Positions 52,675 to 61,848 of a stretch of 64,000 nucleotides of DNA are shown one piece after another. Under the pieces are notes generated by a model. That model searched no databases, was not told the DNA's origin, and saw only the letters and a program-made list of their open reading frames with translations. The number at the start of each line of letters is the position of its first letter. Position 1 is the stretch's first letter. This DNA is from Comamonadaceae bacterium 2PF (GTDB lineage: Bacteria; Pseudomonadota; Gammaproteobacteria; Burkholderiales; Burkholderiaceae_C), in the NCBI GenBank assembly GCA_005502875.1, contig SCMV01000013.1:22267-86266 (forward strand), in the 5' to 3' direction. A program made the position numbers and the translations under genes.

Positions 52675-54291
52675 ATGAAACCCATCTGGATCGTTGACGA
52701 CGACCAATCCATCCGCTTCGTGCTTGAAAAGGCACTGGCCCGCGAGGAGCTGCCGGTGCGCAGCTTCACCAACCCCCGCGACGTGCTCGCGGCCCTGGAG
52801 GTCGATGAGCCCCAGGTGCTGGTCTCCGACATCCGCATGCCGGGTGGCTCGGGCATCGACCTGCTGAGCAAGGTCAAGGCCCGCCACCCCGGTCTGCCGG
52901 TCATCATCATGACCGCTTACTCCGACCTGGACAGCGCCGTTTCGGCCTTCCAGGGAGGCGCCTTCGAGTACCTGCCCAAACCGTTTGACCTGCCCAAGGC
53001 GGTTGAGCTCATCCGCCGCGCGGTGGACGAGAGCGTGCGCGAAGAGGTGCTCGACGACCGCGTCACGCAGATGCCCGAGATGCTGGGCCAGGCGCCCGCC
53101 ATGCAGGACGTCTTCCGTGCCATCGGTCGCCTCAGTCAGAGCAACGTCACCGTGCTGATCACCGGTGAGTCCGGCTCCGGCAAGGAGCTGGTCGCTCGGG
53201 CGCTGCACAAGCACAGCCCACGTGCCAACGGCCCGTTCGTGGCCATCAACACGGCGGCCATCCCGAAGGACCTGCTGGAGTCCGAGTTGTTCGGCCATGA
53301 GCGCGGCGCCTTCACGGGCGCGCAGACCATGCGTCGAGGCCGCTTCGAGCAGGCCGACGGCGGCACGCTGTTCCTCGATGAAATCGGCGACATGCCGTTC
53401 GACCTGCAGACACGCTTGCTGCGCGTGCTGTCGGACGGGCAGTTCTACCGCGTGGGCGGACACCAGCCGCTCAAGAGCAACGTGCGCGTGATCGCGGCGA
53501 CCCACCAGAACCTCGAAGAGCGTGTTCGCCTGGGTGGGTTCCGCGAGGACTTGTTCCACCGCCTGAACGTGATCCGGCTGCGCCTGCCTGCGCTGCGCGA
53601 GCGCCGCGAAGACATCCCGACGCTGGGGCGCTTCTTCCTGCAGAAAAGCGCCAAGGACCTGGGCGTCGAGGCCAAGCGGATCTCCGAGCCTGCGCTGGCG
53701 AAACTGGCCACCTTCGACTTTCCTGGCAACGTGCGCCAGCTCGAGAACATCTGCCACTGGCTGACGGTGATGGCGCCGGCCCAGGTCATCGAGACCAAGG
53801 ACCTGCCGCCCGAGTTGCTCGAGGGGGCGGTTGCCGCAGGGCACGAGCATGCACCGGCCTCGGTTTCGGGCCATGTTTCGGCGACCTCGGTGGCCGATTG
53901 GGCGCCAGCGTCTGCACCGGCTTCTGTTCCTGCGCCGCTGTCCACACCCACGGTGCAGCCGGCGTTCACCGACGCCTCCCGCTCGCAGGGTGAGGTCGCT
54001 TCGGTGCCGGCGTCCGGGGTGGGGAGCTTTGGCGACGTGATCGCCACGGATGCCCCTGCCACATCGCCTGCGGGCGCCGGTTGGTTGCTCGACCTGCAGC
54101 GAGAGGCCCGAGAACGCCTGAACGCTGGGCAGACCGACGTGTGGGACGCCTTGACCCGGCAGTTCGAAGCCCAACTCATCCACACGGCCCTGGAGCTCAC
54201 GCGCGGGCGTCGCATCGAAGCCGCGCAGAAGCTGGGCATCGGGCGCAACACCATCACGCGCAAGATCCAGGAACTCGGCATCGACGACTGA
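52675..54291 (+). CDS. ntrC: Nitrogen regulator NtrC, sigma-54 activator
   Basis: A 538-residue protein: receiver domain with Asp52 in VSDIRMPGG, AAA+ domain with Walker A GESGSGKELVARALH, GAFTGA loop in GHERGAFTGAQTMRRGRFEQADGGTLFLDEIGDMP, and C-terminal Fis-type helix-turn-helix (ELTRGRRIEAAQKLGIGRNTITRKIQELGI). Between AAA+ and HTH is an unusual Ala/Ser/Pro/Val-rich linker of about 90 residues (about 385-470), which makes it longer than the usual 470-490. It activates sigma-54 promoters, presumably those of glnA and amtB in this window. Confidence 0.96.
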   Translation: MKPIWIVDDDQSIRFVLEKALAREELPVRSFTNPRDVLAALEVDEPQVLVSDIRMPGGSGIDLLSKVKARHPGLPVIIMTAYSDLDSAVSAFQGGAFEYLPKPFDLPKAVELIRRAVDESVREEVLDDRVTQMPEMLGQAPAMQDVFRAIGRLSQSNVTVLITGESGSGKELVARALHKHSPRANGPFVAINTAAIPKDLLESELFGHERGAFTGAQTMRRGRFEQADGGTLFLDEIGDMPFDLQTRLLRVLSDGQFYRVGGHQPLKSNVRVIAATHQNLEERVRLGGFREDLFHRLNVIRLRLPALRERREDIPTLGRFFLQKSAKDLGVEAKRISEPALAKLATFDFPGNVRQLENICHWLTVMAPAQVIETKDLPPELLEGAVAAGHEHAPASVSGHVSATSVADWAPASAPASVPAPLSTPTVQPAFTDASRSQGEVASVPASGVGSFGDVIATDAPATSPAGAGWLLDLQREARERLNAGQTDVWDALTRQFEAQLIHTALELTRGRRIEAAQKLGIGRNTITRKIQELGIDD

Positions 54292-54388
54292 GGCCTGCGC
54301 CGGGCGTGTTTTACGTTGAGAAACCCGCCTGTCAACGGCGGGCGGAGGCGCTGCGCTAAAGTAGATCAGTCCAACCAAGGTCTCGATC

Positions 54389-54931
54389 ATGCGCTTCGCC
54401 TTTCGCTCCCGTTCCCCGTCCCCAGCTCGTCCGCTGTTTGCCTTCGCCGGTGCATGCCTGGCCGTGGCCTTGGCGGCTTGTTCCACCACCAGCCCTGACG
54501 TCATCAAGCCGGGCGATGCCCAAAGGCTTTCGCAGGTCTCCGACGCCGTGGTGCTCGGCGTGCGGCCGGTGACGGTGGAGGGCTCGCAAAGCGGCATCGG
54601 GGCCGCAGCGGGCGCGGTGGTCGGTGGCATCGGCGGCAGCATGGCCAGCAGCCACAACCCGACCGCCGCGGCCGTCGGGGTGGTGGGTGCCGTGGTGGGC
54701 GGTGTGGTGGGCAACGCGGCCGAGCGCTTCGGCACCCGCGAGTCCGCCCTGGAGATCCTGCTTCAGATGCCCAATGGTGAGCGACGGGCCATCGTCCAGG
54801 CCGCTGGCAGCGAGAGCTTTCAGCCCGGAGATGCCGTCATCCTGGTCACCACCGGCGGCAAGACCCGCGTGATGCTCGCGCCCAAAACGACGCCGGCGAC
54901 CCCTGTGGCACCAGCTCCCAGCGCGCGCTGA
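54389..54931 (+). CDS. Glycine-zipper lipoprotein (17-kDa antigen-like)
   Basis: A 180-residue lipoprotein: signal peptide with lipobox AVALAAC (Cys about residue 31), then two glycine-zipper helices (GAAAGAVVGGIGGSMASS and AAAVGVVGAVVGGVVGNAAERFGTRESALEILLQM). This is the Rickettsia 17-kDa surface antigen-like fold found in many outer-membrane lipoproteins (SlyB, PcP). It likely stabilises the envelope. Start ATG at 54389 follows AAGGTCTCGATC. It stands 97 bp after ntrC and 16 bp before the M16 peptidase gene. Confidence 0.82.
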   Translation: MRFAFRSRSPSPARPLFAFAGACLAVALAACSTTSPDVIKPGDAQRLSQVSDAVVLGVRPVTVEGSQSGIGAAAGAVVGGIGGSMASSHNPTAAAVGVVGAVVGGVVGNAAERFGTRESALEILLQMPNGERRAIVQAAGSESFQPGDAVILVTTGGKTRVMLAPKTTPATPVAPAPSAR

Positions 54932-54947
54932 TCGCTCGCTCACCGCC

Positions 54948-57788
54948 ATGTCCGCCGTGATCGCGTGGCCGCTGCGTCGGCCTGTTTCTGCCCTGGCGTG
55001 CGCCGGCCTGTCGATGAGCTTGCTTTGGGGCGCGGCCGTCGCCAAGCCGGCGCAGTCGGTGCCCACGCCGCAGGCTGCATCGACCGCCGCTCGCTCGAGT
55101 GGGGCTGCCACCGCCAGCCCTGCAGGCAAGGCCGTTGGGACGGCGTGGTTGCCTGTCGCCCAGGCAGAAGGCATCAGCGAATGGCGCCTGCCCAATGGCC
55201 TGCAGGTGCTGTTGATTCCGGATGCTGCGCGCCCGACCACGACGGTGAACCTGACCTACCGCGTGGGCTCGCGCCACGAGGGCCTGGGCGAGACGGGCAT
55301 GGCTCACCTGCTCGAGCACCTGCTGTTCAAGGGCTCGCCCAAGCACCCCAAGGTGTGGGCCGAGTTCACCCGGCGCGGGCTCAGTGCCAACGGCAGCACC
55401 TGGCTGGATCGCACCAATTACTACGCGAGCTTTGCCGCCAACGAGGACAACCTTCGCTGGTACCTCAACTGGCAGGCCGATGCGATGGTCAACAGCTTCA
55501 TCGCGCGCAAGGACCTCGACAGCGAGATGACCGTCGTGCGCAACGAGATGGAGATGGGTGAGAACAGCCCGGGCCGCATCCTGCTTGAAAAGACGCTGGC
55601 CACGATGTACCAGTGGCACAACTACGGCAAGTCCACCATCGGCGCACGCACCGATGTCGAAGGCGTGGACATCACGCAGCTGCAGGCCTTTTATCGCCGC
55701 CATTACCGCCCGGACAACGCCACGCTGATCGTCTCTGGTCGCTTTGACGCGCCTCGCACACTGGCCTGGATCCGTGAGGCTTTTGCCCCCATCGCGAGGC
55801 CCCAGTCACCCCTGCGCGAGCCGTACACGCTGGACCAGGTTCAGGATGGCGAGCGCAGCGTCACCCTGCGGCGCAGCGGGGGCGTGCCCCTGCTGTACGC
55901 GGGCTACCACGTGATGCCCGGTGCCCATGCCGATCACGCGGCGGTTGCCTTGCTGTCACTGATCCTCGGAGACACCCCATCGGGGCGTCTGCATAAGCAG
56001 CTGACCGAGCGCCAGTTGGCGGCATCGACCTTTGCTTTCTCTCAAGGGTTGGCGGATCCGGGCTTCTTCATCGCGGGGGTTCAACTGGGGCTGGGCCAGG
56101 AGGTGGGGCCTGCCCGCGAGGCGTTGCTCAAGGCCGTGGAATCGTTCTCGTCACAGCCCGTGACCGAAGCAGAACTGGCCCGAGCCAAGGCCCGCTGGTT
56201 GAAAGACTGGCAAGCGCTGTTTGCCGATCCGCAGCACGTCGGGGTTGCGCTGTCGGAGTCTGTTGCGCAGGGCGACTGGCGGCTTTTTTTCCTGACCCGC
56301 GATCGCGTGCGCGACATGAAGCTGGCCGATGTGCAGCGTGTGGCGGCGGCTTACCTTGTGCAGGCCAACCGCACTTTGGGTGAGTACGTACCGACGCCGC
56401 AGCCGGTGCGCGCGCCCGCACCCGCGCGGGTCGACTTGGCCGGGGCGCTCAAGGACTTCAAGCCGCAGTCTGCAGCCGATGACGTGGCACCCTTCGATGC
56501 GACGCCAGCCAACATCGATGCCCGCACGCAGCGCTTTGACCTGCCGCCAGGCATGAAGGTGGCCTTGTTGCCCAAGCCCACGCGCTCGCAGGCGGTGCAG
56601 GCCACCTTGGTGTTTCACCACGGCACGGCCGAGTCGCTGGCCAATTGGGGGGAGGCGCCTTCCGCGCTGGCCGAACTGCTGGATCAGGGCACGCAGACGA
56701 TGTCCAGACAAGCCCTGCAGGACCGCCTGGATGCGCTGCAGACCGAGGTCAGCGTTCATGCCTCGGCTGGGCAGTTGGCTGTGACCTTGTCGTCCAGGCG
56801 GGAGCACTTGCTGACGGCCATCGCCGTGGTGGCCGACATGCTCCGTCGTCCCTTGTTGCCGGCCGAGGGCCTGGAAGAGGTCCGCCGGCAAGCGCTGTCG
56901 GCGATCGAGTCTCAGCGCAAGGAGCCATCAGCCGTGCTCGCTGAGGCGCTTTCTCGCCACGGTGACCCGTATCCGGCGGGCGATGTGCGCCACGCCCGCT
57001 CTTTCGATGAGATGGCTGCCGACTGGCGCGGTGTGAACTTGGCGCAGGTGCAGGCCTTCCATCGGCGCTTCCTGTCAGCCTCGCATGCGCGCGTGGGCAT
57101 CGTGGGGGACTTCGACGTGCAGCAGGTGCGCCAGGCCTTGCTGGAGGCCTTCGGCGATTGGGACTCTCGCGAGGCTCGCGTGCCCATCGCGATGCCGCTT
57201 TTGCCCGTGCCGGCGGTCAGCTTGAGTTTGCGAACACCCGACAAACAAAACGCCACCATGGTGGTGCGCCTGGGTTTGCCTGTGAACGACAGCCACCCCG
57301 ATTACCCGGCGCTGATGATGGCCAACCACCTCATGGGGGGAGGTGGCGATGCCAGGTTGTGGCGTCGCATCCGTGAGCAAGAAGGCTTGTCATACAGCGT
57401 CTACAGCGCCATCGAGTGGGGCCAACGTGACCTGAACTCGCCATGGGTGGTCAGCGCGATTTTCGCACCGCAAAATCGGTGGAAGGTCGAAAAGGCGTTC
57501 CAGGAGGAGGTGGACCGCTCGCTCATGACCGGCTTCACGCAAGCCGAGTTGAGTGCAGCCCAGGGCAGCTTGCTGAGTTTCAGGCAGCTTGGGCGTGCAA
57601 ATGACGGCCGGTTGGCGACAGCCTGGGCCAATAACCTCGAACTCGGTCGGGATTTTTCGACGTCTGCCAGGGTGGACGCGGCCCTGCGTTCGCTCACGCT
57701 GGATCAGGTCAACGACGTGTGGCGGCGCCACATTCGGCCAGCGGCTTTTGTCAGGGGTGTGGCTGGTGACTTTGCGCCTGCGCCATGA
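54948..57788 (+). CDS. M16 family zinc peptidase, two-unit form
   Basis: A 946-residue exported protein with two M16 halves. The first half has the inverted zinc motif HLLEH (residues 120-124) in GMAHLLEHLLFKGSPKHP and the downstream acidic EMTVVRNEMEMGEN; the second half (about 530-946) lacks an HxxEH and is probably the non-catalytic partner. A signal peptide covers about residues 1-33, followed by an Ala/Pro-rich stretch. It should act in the periplasm or at the outer membrane on peptides. In many genomes the halves are separate genes. The start overlaps no other gene; the spacing to the lipoprotein is 16 bp. Confidence 0.9.
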   Translation: MSAVIAWPLRRPVSALACAGLSMSLLWGAAVAKPAQSVPTPQAASTAARSSGAATASPAGKAVGTAWLPVAQAEGISEWRLPNGLQVLLIPDAARPTTTVNLTYRVGSRHEGLGETGMAHLLEHLLFKGSPKHPKVWAEFTRRGLSANGSTWLDRTNYYASFAANEDNLRWYLNWQADAMVNSFIARKDLDSEMTVVRNEMEMGENSPGRILLEKTLATMYQWHNYGKSTIGARTDVEGVDITQLQAFYRRHYRPDNATLIVSGRFDAPRTLAWIREAFAPIARPQSPLREPYTLDQVQDGERSVTLRRSGGVPLLYAGYHVMPGAHADHAAVALLSLILGDTPSGRLHKQLTERQLAASTFAFSQGLADPGFFIAGVQLGLGQEVGPAREALLKAVESFSSQPVTEAELARAKARWLKDWQALFADPQHVGVALSESVAQGDWRLFFLTRDRVRDMKLADVQRVAAAYLVQANRTLGEYVPTPQPVRAPAPARVDLAGALKDFKPQSAADDVAPFDATPANIDARTQRFDLPPGMKVALLPKPTRSQAVQATLVFHHGTAESLANWGEAPSALAELLDQGTQTMSRQALQDRLDALQTEVSVHASAGQLAVTLSSRREHLLTAIAVVADMLRRPLLPAEGLEEVRRQALSAIESQRKEPSAVLAEALSRHGDPYPAGDVRHARSFDEMAADWRGVNLAQVQAFHRRFLSASHARVGIVGDFDVQQVRQALLEAFGDWDSREARVPIAMPLLPVPAVSLSLRTPDKQNATMVVRLGLPVNDSHPDYPALMMANHLMGGGGDARLWRRIREQEGLSYSVYSAIEWGQRDLNSPWVVSAIFAPQNRWKVEKAFQEEVDRSLMTGFTQAELSAAQGSLLSFRQLGRANDGRLATAWANNLELGRDFSTSARVDAALRSLTLDQVNDVWRRHIRPAAFVRGVAGDFAPAP

Positions 57789-57837
57789 GCAGGGTGGGCC
57801 GTGTGAACTGGCGGCGGTGCCAGGAGTGGTTTGAGTG

Positions 57838-57871
57838 GCAAAAGAAAAGGGCCGGATGATTCCGGCCCTTT
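57838..57871 (-). terminator. Intrinsic terminator of the H-NS-like gene
   Basis: On the minus strand, arms AAAGGGCCGGA and TCCGGCCCTTT with a 4-base loop are followed by TCTTTTGCC. It lies 25 bp beyond the H-NS-like stop. On the plus strand it could also end the M16 transcript, but the T-run there is shorter. Confidence 0.8.
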
Positions 57872-57895
57872 GGATTCATTCAGATTTGAAGCAGT

Positions 57896-58228
57896 TCAAA
57901 TCGCGAAATCTTCCAGTTTCTTGCCCGACGCGATGGCAGCCTGAATCCACTTGGGCTGCAGGCCACGGCCTGTCCAGGTTTCACCAGTGGCCTGGTTACG
58001 GTACTTGGGGGCGACCTTCTTGCCTGCGGTGGAGCCGGAGGCCGCAGGTTTGCCGGGCTTGATCCCCAGGTCGGCAACGGTCAGGCCGTGCTCGGCCAGC
58101 ATGGACTTGATCTGGTTGATCACGGAGGAGCGCTCTGCGCGACGGGCCTCTTGGAGTTGCTTTTCGAGGTCGGCGGCTTGTTTTTCGAGAGCTGCCTTCT
58201 GCGCGAGGAGTTCCTGATAGTTGCTCAT
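57896..58228 (-). CDS. H-NS histone family protein
   Basis: A 110-residue nucleoid protein: N-terminal coiled coil (MSNYQELLAQKAALEKQAADLEKQLQEARRAERSS, residues 1-35), Gly/Ala linker, and the C-terminal DNA-binding domain PKYRNQATGETWTGRGLQPKWIQAAIASGKKLEDF with the TWTGRGLQP loop typical of H-NS/BpH3-type proteins. It silences AT-rich and foreign DNA. GGAAGCACATG-type leader (AAAGGAAGCAC) precedes the start. The 165-bp upstream region is AT-rich, which fits autoregulation. Confidence 0.9.
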   Translation of the reverse strand: MSNYQELLAQKAALEKQAADLEKQLQEARRAERSSVINQIKSMLAEHGLTVADLGIKPGKPAASGSTAGKKVAPKYRNQATGETWTGRGLQPKWIQAAIASGKKLEDFAI

Positions 58229-58393
58229 GTGCTTCCTTTGTTGCCCGATGCCCAGGCTTGGATACTTAATCGAAGATCAGTCCGGATCTGCGGCGGCGGA
58301 TAAAGAGGGGCGCAGCAGATTGGCGAATTCTATACCCATGTTTTTACCGCTGCCAATCCACATGGCAAGCAAGTGTGAATCAAGGTAAATCGC

Positions 58394-59668
58394 TTATTGA
58401 TTGCCGCGCTTCTGTGGGCTGGAAATCGCCTGCCCAAGTTCAATCACCGCCAACGCGTAATAGCTGGACTGGTTGTATCTCGTGATGGCGTAGAAATTGC
58501 GGGTTCCAACGATGATGGTGGGGGGCTTGCCGGCGTTGTGCAGCAACACCATGGCCAGGGGGCCTGGGTGATCCATCGCGGTTTGGGAGAGCTTGGCCCC
58601 GAGTTCCTGCATTTGGCTCGCGGTGAATGTGGGGCGTATATCCGGTGCCAACAGGGTGTCGAGTTGTGGTCCGCTGCTGGGCGCTTGCACGGGAAAATGG
58701 GTGGGCCATTGCGCCTGCCAGCCGTGTGCGGCCAGGAAATTAGCGACGCTGCCAATCGCATCGCTGGGGCTGTTCATCAGATCGATGTGCCCGTCACCGT
58801 CGAAATCCACGCCATGGCGACGGATGGAGCTCGGCATGAACTGCGGCCAGCCGATGGCTCCGGCGAATGAGCCCAGCACCTGGCTGGGCTCCAATCCCTG
58901 CTCGCGACACATCGTCAGGAACTCCCCCAGCTCCTGTCGGAAAAAGGCGCTGCGATCACTGCGGCCTTTGGGAAAGTCAAGCGATAGCGTTGTCAGGGCG
59001 TCGAGCACCCGGAAGCGACCGGTGTCCCGTCCGTAAAGGGTCTCCACGCCAATCACGCCGGCGATGATGTGCGCCGGCACGCCGTAGCGTGCTTCGGCAC
59101 GCTGCAGATCGGGTGCATGCGCTTGCCAAAAGCGTTGTCCGGCACGCAGGCGTTGGGGCTCGATGAACCGGCTGCGGTAAGCCGCCCAGTTTTTGGCCCC
59201 TGGGTTGGCCGCAGGCATGATCAGCTTGCCCACGACCTCGCGGTAGCGAGCCTGGGCGATGGCTTCTCGCACCCATGTTGAGGGCAAGCCATGGCGGTGG
59301 GCCAGCTCGTCTGCGAGTTGCGTCGCATCGCTGCGATCTGCGTAGCTGGCTTGGTCAGCTGGCAACGGCCTGGGCGGCTCGTTCTGCGCAACCGACGTGG
59401 CGATGGGTGTCGACACGGGCGCTGGTGAGGGGCCCACAGGAGCCGGCTCCGAAAGCGTGGGCTGCGGTGATGCCTGCTCGATCGCGCGAGGCGCTGCGGA
59501 GATGAGGGCACCCTTGTCAGGGCCGATGCTGGGTGATGAGCCACATGCCGCAACGCCCAAAGCCACGAGCACACAGGTCAATGGGATGAGGCGCCCGCTG
59601 TGACGGGCTGGCGGGGGCAAGACTCGGGTGGGGTGGTCTGACATGGGGGCGAGAAATGAGCTGGGCAT
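58394..59668 (-). CDS. mltB: Lytic murein transglycosylase B
   Basis: A 424-residue lipoprotein with lipobox LGVAAC (Cys42) and the MltB/SLT fold: WAAYRSRFIEPQRLRAGQRFWQAH, catalytic Glu209 in AGVIGVETLYGRDTGRFRVLDALTTLSLDFPKGRSDRSAFF, then GAIGWPQFMPSSIRRHGVDFDGDGHIDLMNSPSDAIGSVANFL. It cleaves glycan strands of peptidoglycan to 1,6-anhydro-MurNAc. The start at 59668 is used; ATG at 59644 (MSDHPTRVLPPP) is in frame and may be the true one. A Pro/Ala-rich linker of about 65 residues follows the lipobox. Confidence 0.93.
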   Translation of the reverse strand: MPSSFLAPMSDHPTRVLPPPARHSGRLIPLTCVLVALGVAACGSSPSIGPDKGALISAAPRAIEQASPQPTLSEPAPVGPSPAPVSTPIATSVAQNEPPRPLPADQASYADRSDATQLADELAHRHGLPSTWVREAIAQARYREVVGKLIMPAANPGAKNWAAYRSRFIEPQRLRAGQRFWQAHAPDLQRAEARYGVPAHIIAGVIGVETLYGRDTGRFRVLDALTTLSLDFPKGRSDRSAFFRQELGEFLTMCREQGLEPSQVLGSFAGAIGWPQFMPSSIRRHGVDFDGDGHIDLMNSPSDAIGSVANFLAAHGWQAQWPTHFPVQAPSSGPQLDTLLAPDIRPTFTASQMQELGAKLSQTAMDHPGPLAMVLLHNAGKPPTIIVGTRNFYAITRYNQSSYYALAVIELGQAISSPQKRGNQ

Positions 59669-59709
59669 GTTGCGTGTGCAAGGGGGCAGTGTGCCAAATG
59701 CCGCGGTGC

Positions 59710-61848
59710 TCAGCCGCGTGAGCGCGTTTCGGGTGCGGTGCGCAGGCGTGTGGACGGGCTCGCCGATTGCGCAGCCAGCTTCATCACCTCCTTGACCAGG
59801 TCCTGCCGTTGCTGTCGCGCGCGGGCTTGCTCGGGGGCGTAACGCAAGGCGTCCAGGCGACGGAGTCGTTCGATGAGCGCCTGCGCCAGTTCAGGGCGAT
59901 GGCGGCTCAATGCTTGCCGCTCGATGGCACTGGCCCAGTTCAACGCGGGTGCCGGGGCAGGGCAATCGGGTGGGGCCGTCAGCCCGGCCGCCAGCAATGC
60001 CTTGTGCACTTTCATCAGCGGGGCATGCCAGGGGGACCGGCTTTTTCTGGGGCGTTGCCACCAAAGCCAAAACAGGCCTGCGACGGCGAGTGCGCCAACC
60101 ATGCCTGCGCACATCCGCACCAGGGTGACCCAGTCCGGGGACTCGAAGCCCCAGTCGCGAAGCAGGGACATCTGTTGCTGCCTTGAATACTGCAGCACCC
60201 AAACGTTCCATCGGTGGTTCGCGGCGTCTGTGTAGGCGCGCAGCCCGCTCCAGAATGCCGGATCCAGTCCTTGGAGCGCTGGCGGCAGTTGCTCGGGGTA
60301 ACGGATCGGTGGGCGAGGGCGGTCGATGCGGTTGGGGGCCACCGCTGCGGTTGGGTCGATGCGCACCCAGCCACGTGGCGCAGACCAATACTCCGCCCAG
60401 GCGTGGGCATCGCTGTTGCGCACCACGTGCAGGCCGTCAACGGGGTTGACCTCGGCGCCCTGGAAGCCGGTGACCACCCGAGCAGGCACGTTCATCGCCC
60501 TCAGGATCACGACGAAGGCGGTGGCGTAGTGTTCGCAAAAGCCTGTCTTGCGATCGAGCCAGAAACGGTCAATCGGGTGGGGGCGAGGTTCGGGCCCATC
60601 TCCTGGCCCGTCTTCCGGTGCGAGTGTGTAGCTGAAGCCGCCCTGGCGAATGTGTGCGAGCAGTGCCTGAGCCAGCGCGTCCGCGTCTGCGTCCTTGAGT
60701 CCGGCGCGTTCTCGCCATTGGTTGGCCCAGGCCAGGGTGCGGGGGTTGTGCCCCAAGGGCAAGGCCAGGGTGCCCAGGCCTGCCTCGGTGTGACGTGGGT
60801 CGAGGGTGTCACGGGTGCCCATCCATGCGCTCGCGTCGACCTGGGTTCGTTCGGTCAGGGGCTCTCGTGCATGCCAGCTCAGTCCGTCTCGGTGCAGCTT
60901 CGTGGTCGAGCCACTGGACGCAAACTGCGCAGCGAGCGTGCCGTCCAGCAAGGGCAGGGTGCGCAGGCGGTTGGGCTCCAGCGTGAGCTGGTAGTTGATT
61001 TGCCTGCCCTCGGCCTTGGGGGTGTCGGCATGGCCTGCTGTCGCCGCTGACGTGCCTGGCGAAGAGAGGGGGCGAAGGACGGCGCTGCTGGTCCAGTGCC
61101 TGCCGTCAAAGCGGTCGAGCACCGGCCCCCTGAAGTACATCTCATGGTGCAGCGGCGTTGCCCCCAGGAAGCGAACGCGCATGGCCACGCTGTCGTCGAG
61201 GGCCAGCTCGGAGAGCTCGCCCAGCTCGATCCGATCTGACAAGCCGGTGCGTGGCCCGCTGTCGGTCGGCGCACTCCACAGCGGGCCGAACCGCGGGAAC
61301 AGCAGGTAAAGCGCCAGCATGACCGGCACACCCACCGCCATGCACCGCGCCGCCGCGCCAACGGCTGCGGTGATGGGGGGGCGCCCCTGCTGACGCTGAG
61401 CCAGAACGAGGGAGCTCAGCAGCCCCAGTGTGGCCAGCAGCATCAACGCAGCCAGGCCAATGGCTTGAGAGTGCAGGAACTGCGTCAGCACCAGGAAAAA
61501 GCCCAGCGATGTCACCACGAAGGCATCGCGCCTGGCGCGCAACTCCAGGGTCTTGAGGGCCGTCAGGAGGGTCACGAGCGTGACACCGGCCTGCCGCCCG
61601 AAGATGGATTGGTGGGTGAGCAGGGTCAGGCCTGTGGCCGCGATCAAGGCGACCACCAGCACCCAGCGCGGTGGCAGGGGGGCGTCGCGCCAGGCGAGCC
61701 AGGCGCGCCAGGCGATGGCCAGGGCCGTGCCAACGCTGCACCACAGCGGCAGGCGGGCGACGTGGGGCAAGATGCACACCGTGATCACGGCCAGCAGCCA
61801 CAAGGTGTCGCGGCCGTCACGGCTCAGGCTGGTGCTGCGGGGGCTCAA
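59710..61848 (-). CDS. TgpA-type transglutaminase-like membrane protein (TTG start)
   Basis: A 712-residue protein: six N-terminal membrane helices (about residues 15-190), a periplasmic transglutaminase core with Cys in KTGFCEHYATAFVVILRAMNVPARVVTGFQG, His in DAHAWAEYW, Asp in WVRIDPTAAV, one more membrane helix (about 575-600), and a cytosolic C-terminal DUF4129-like tail. TgpA in Pseudomonas is essential for growth, with unknown substrate. There is no ATG nearby; TTG at 61848 has AGGAGG nine bases upstream and overlaps the TGA of the DUF58 gene (TTGA). It is the third gene of moxR-DUF58-tgpA. Confidence 0.88.
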   Translation of the reverse strand: MSPRSTSLSRDGRDTLWLLAVITVCILPHVARLPLWCSVGTALAIAWRAWLAWRDAPLPPRWVLVVALIAATGLTLLTHQSIFGRQAGVTLVTLLTALKTLELRARRDAFVVTSLGFFLVLTQFLHSQAIGLAALMLLATLGLLSSLVLAQRQQGRPPITAAVGAAARCMAVGVPVMLALYLLFPRFGPLWSAPTDSGPRTGLSDRIELGELSELALDDSVAMRVRFLGATPLHHEMYFRGPVLDRFDGRHWTSSAVLRPLSSPGTSAATAGHADTPKAEGRQINYQLTLEPNRLRTLPLLDGTLAAQFASSGSTTKLHRDGLSWHAREPLTERTQVDASAWMGTRDTLDPRHTEAGLGTLALPLGHNPRTLAWANQWRERAGLKDADADALAQALLAHIRQGGFSYTLAPEDGPGDGPEPRPHPIDRFWLDRKTGFCEHYATAFVVILRAMNVPARVVTGFQGAEVNPVDGLHVVRNSDAHAWAEYWSAPRGWVRIDPTAAVAPNRIDRPRPPIRYPEQLPPALQGLDPAFWSGLRAYTDAANHRWNVWVLQYSRQQQMSLLRDWGFESPDWVTLVRMCAGMVGALAVAGLFWLWWQRPRKSRSPWHAPLMKVHKALLAAGLTAPPDCPAPAPALNWASAIERQALSRHRPELAQALIERLRRLDALRYAPEQARARQQRQDLVKEVMKLAAQSASPSTRLRTAPETRSRG

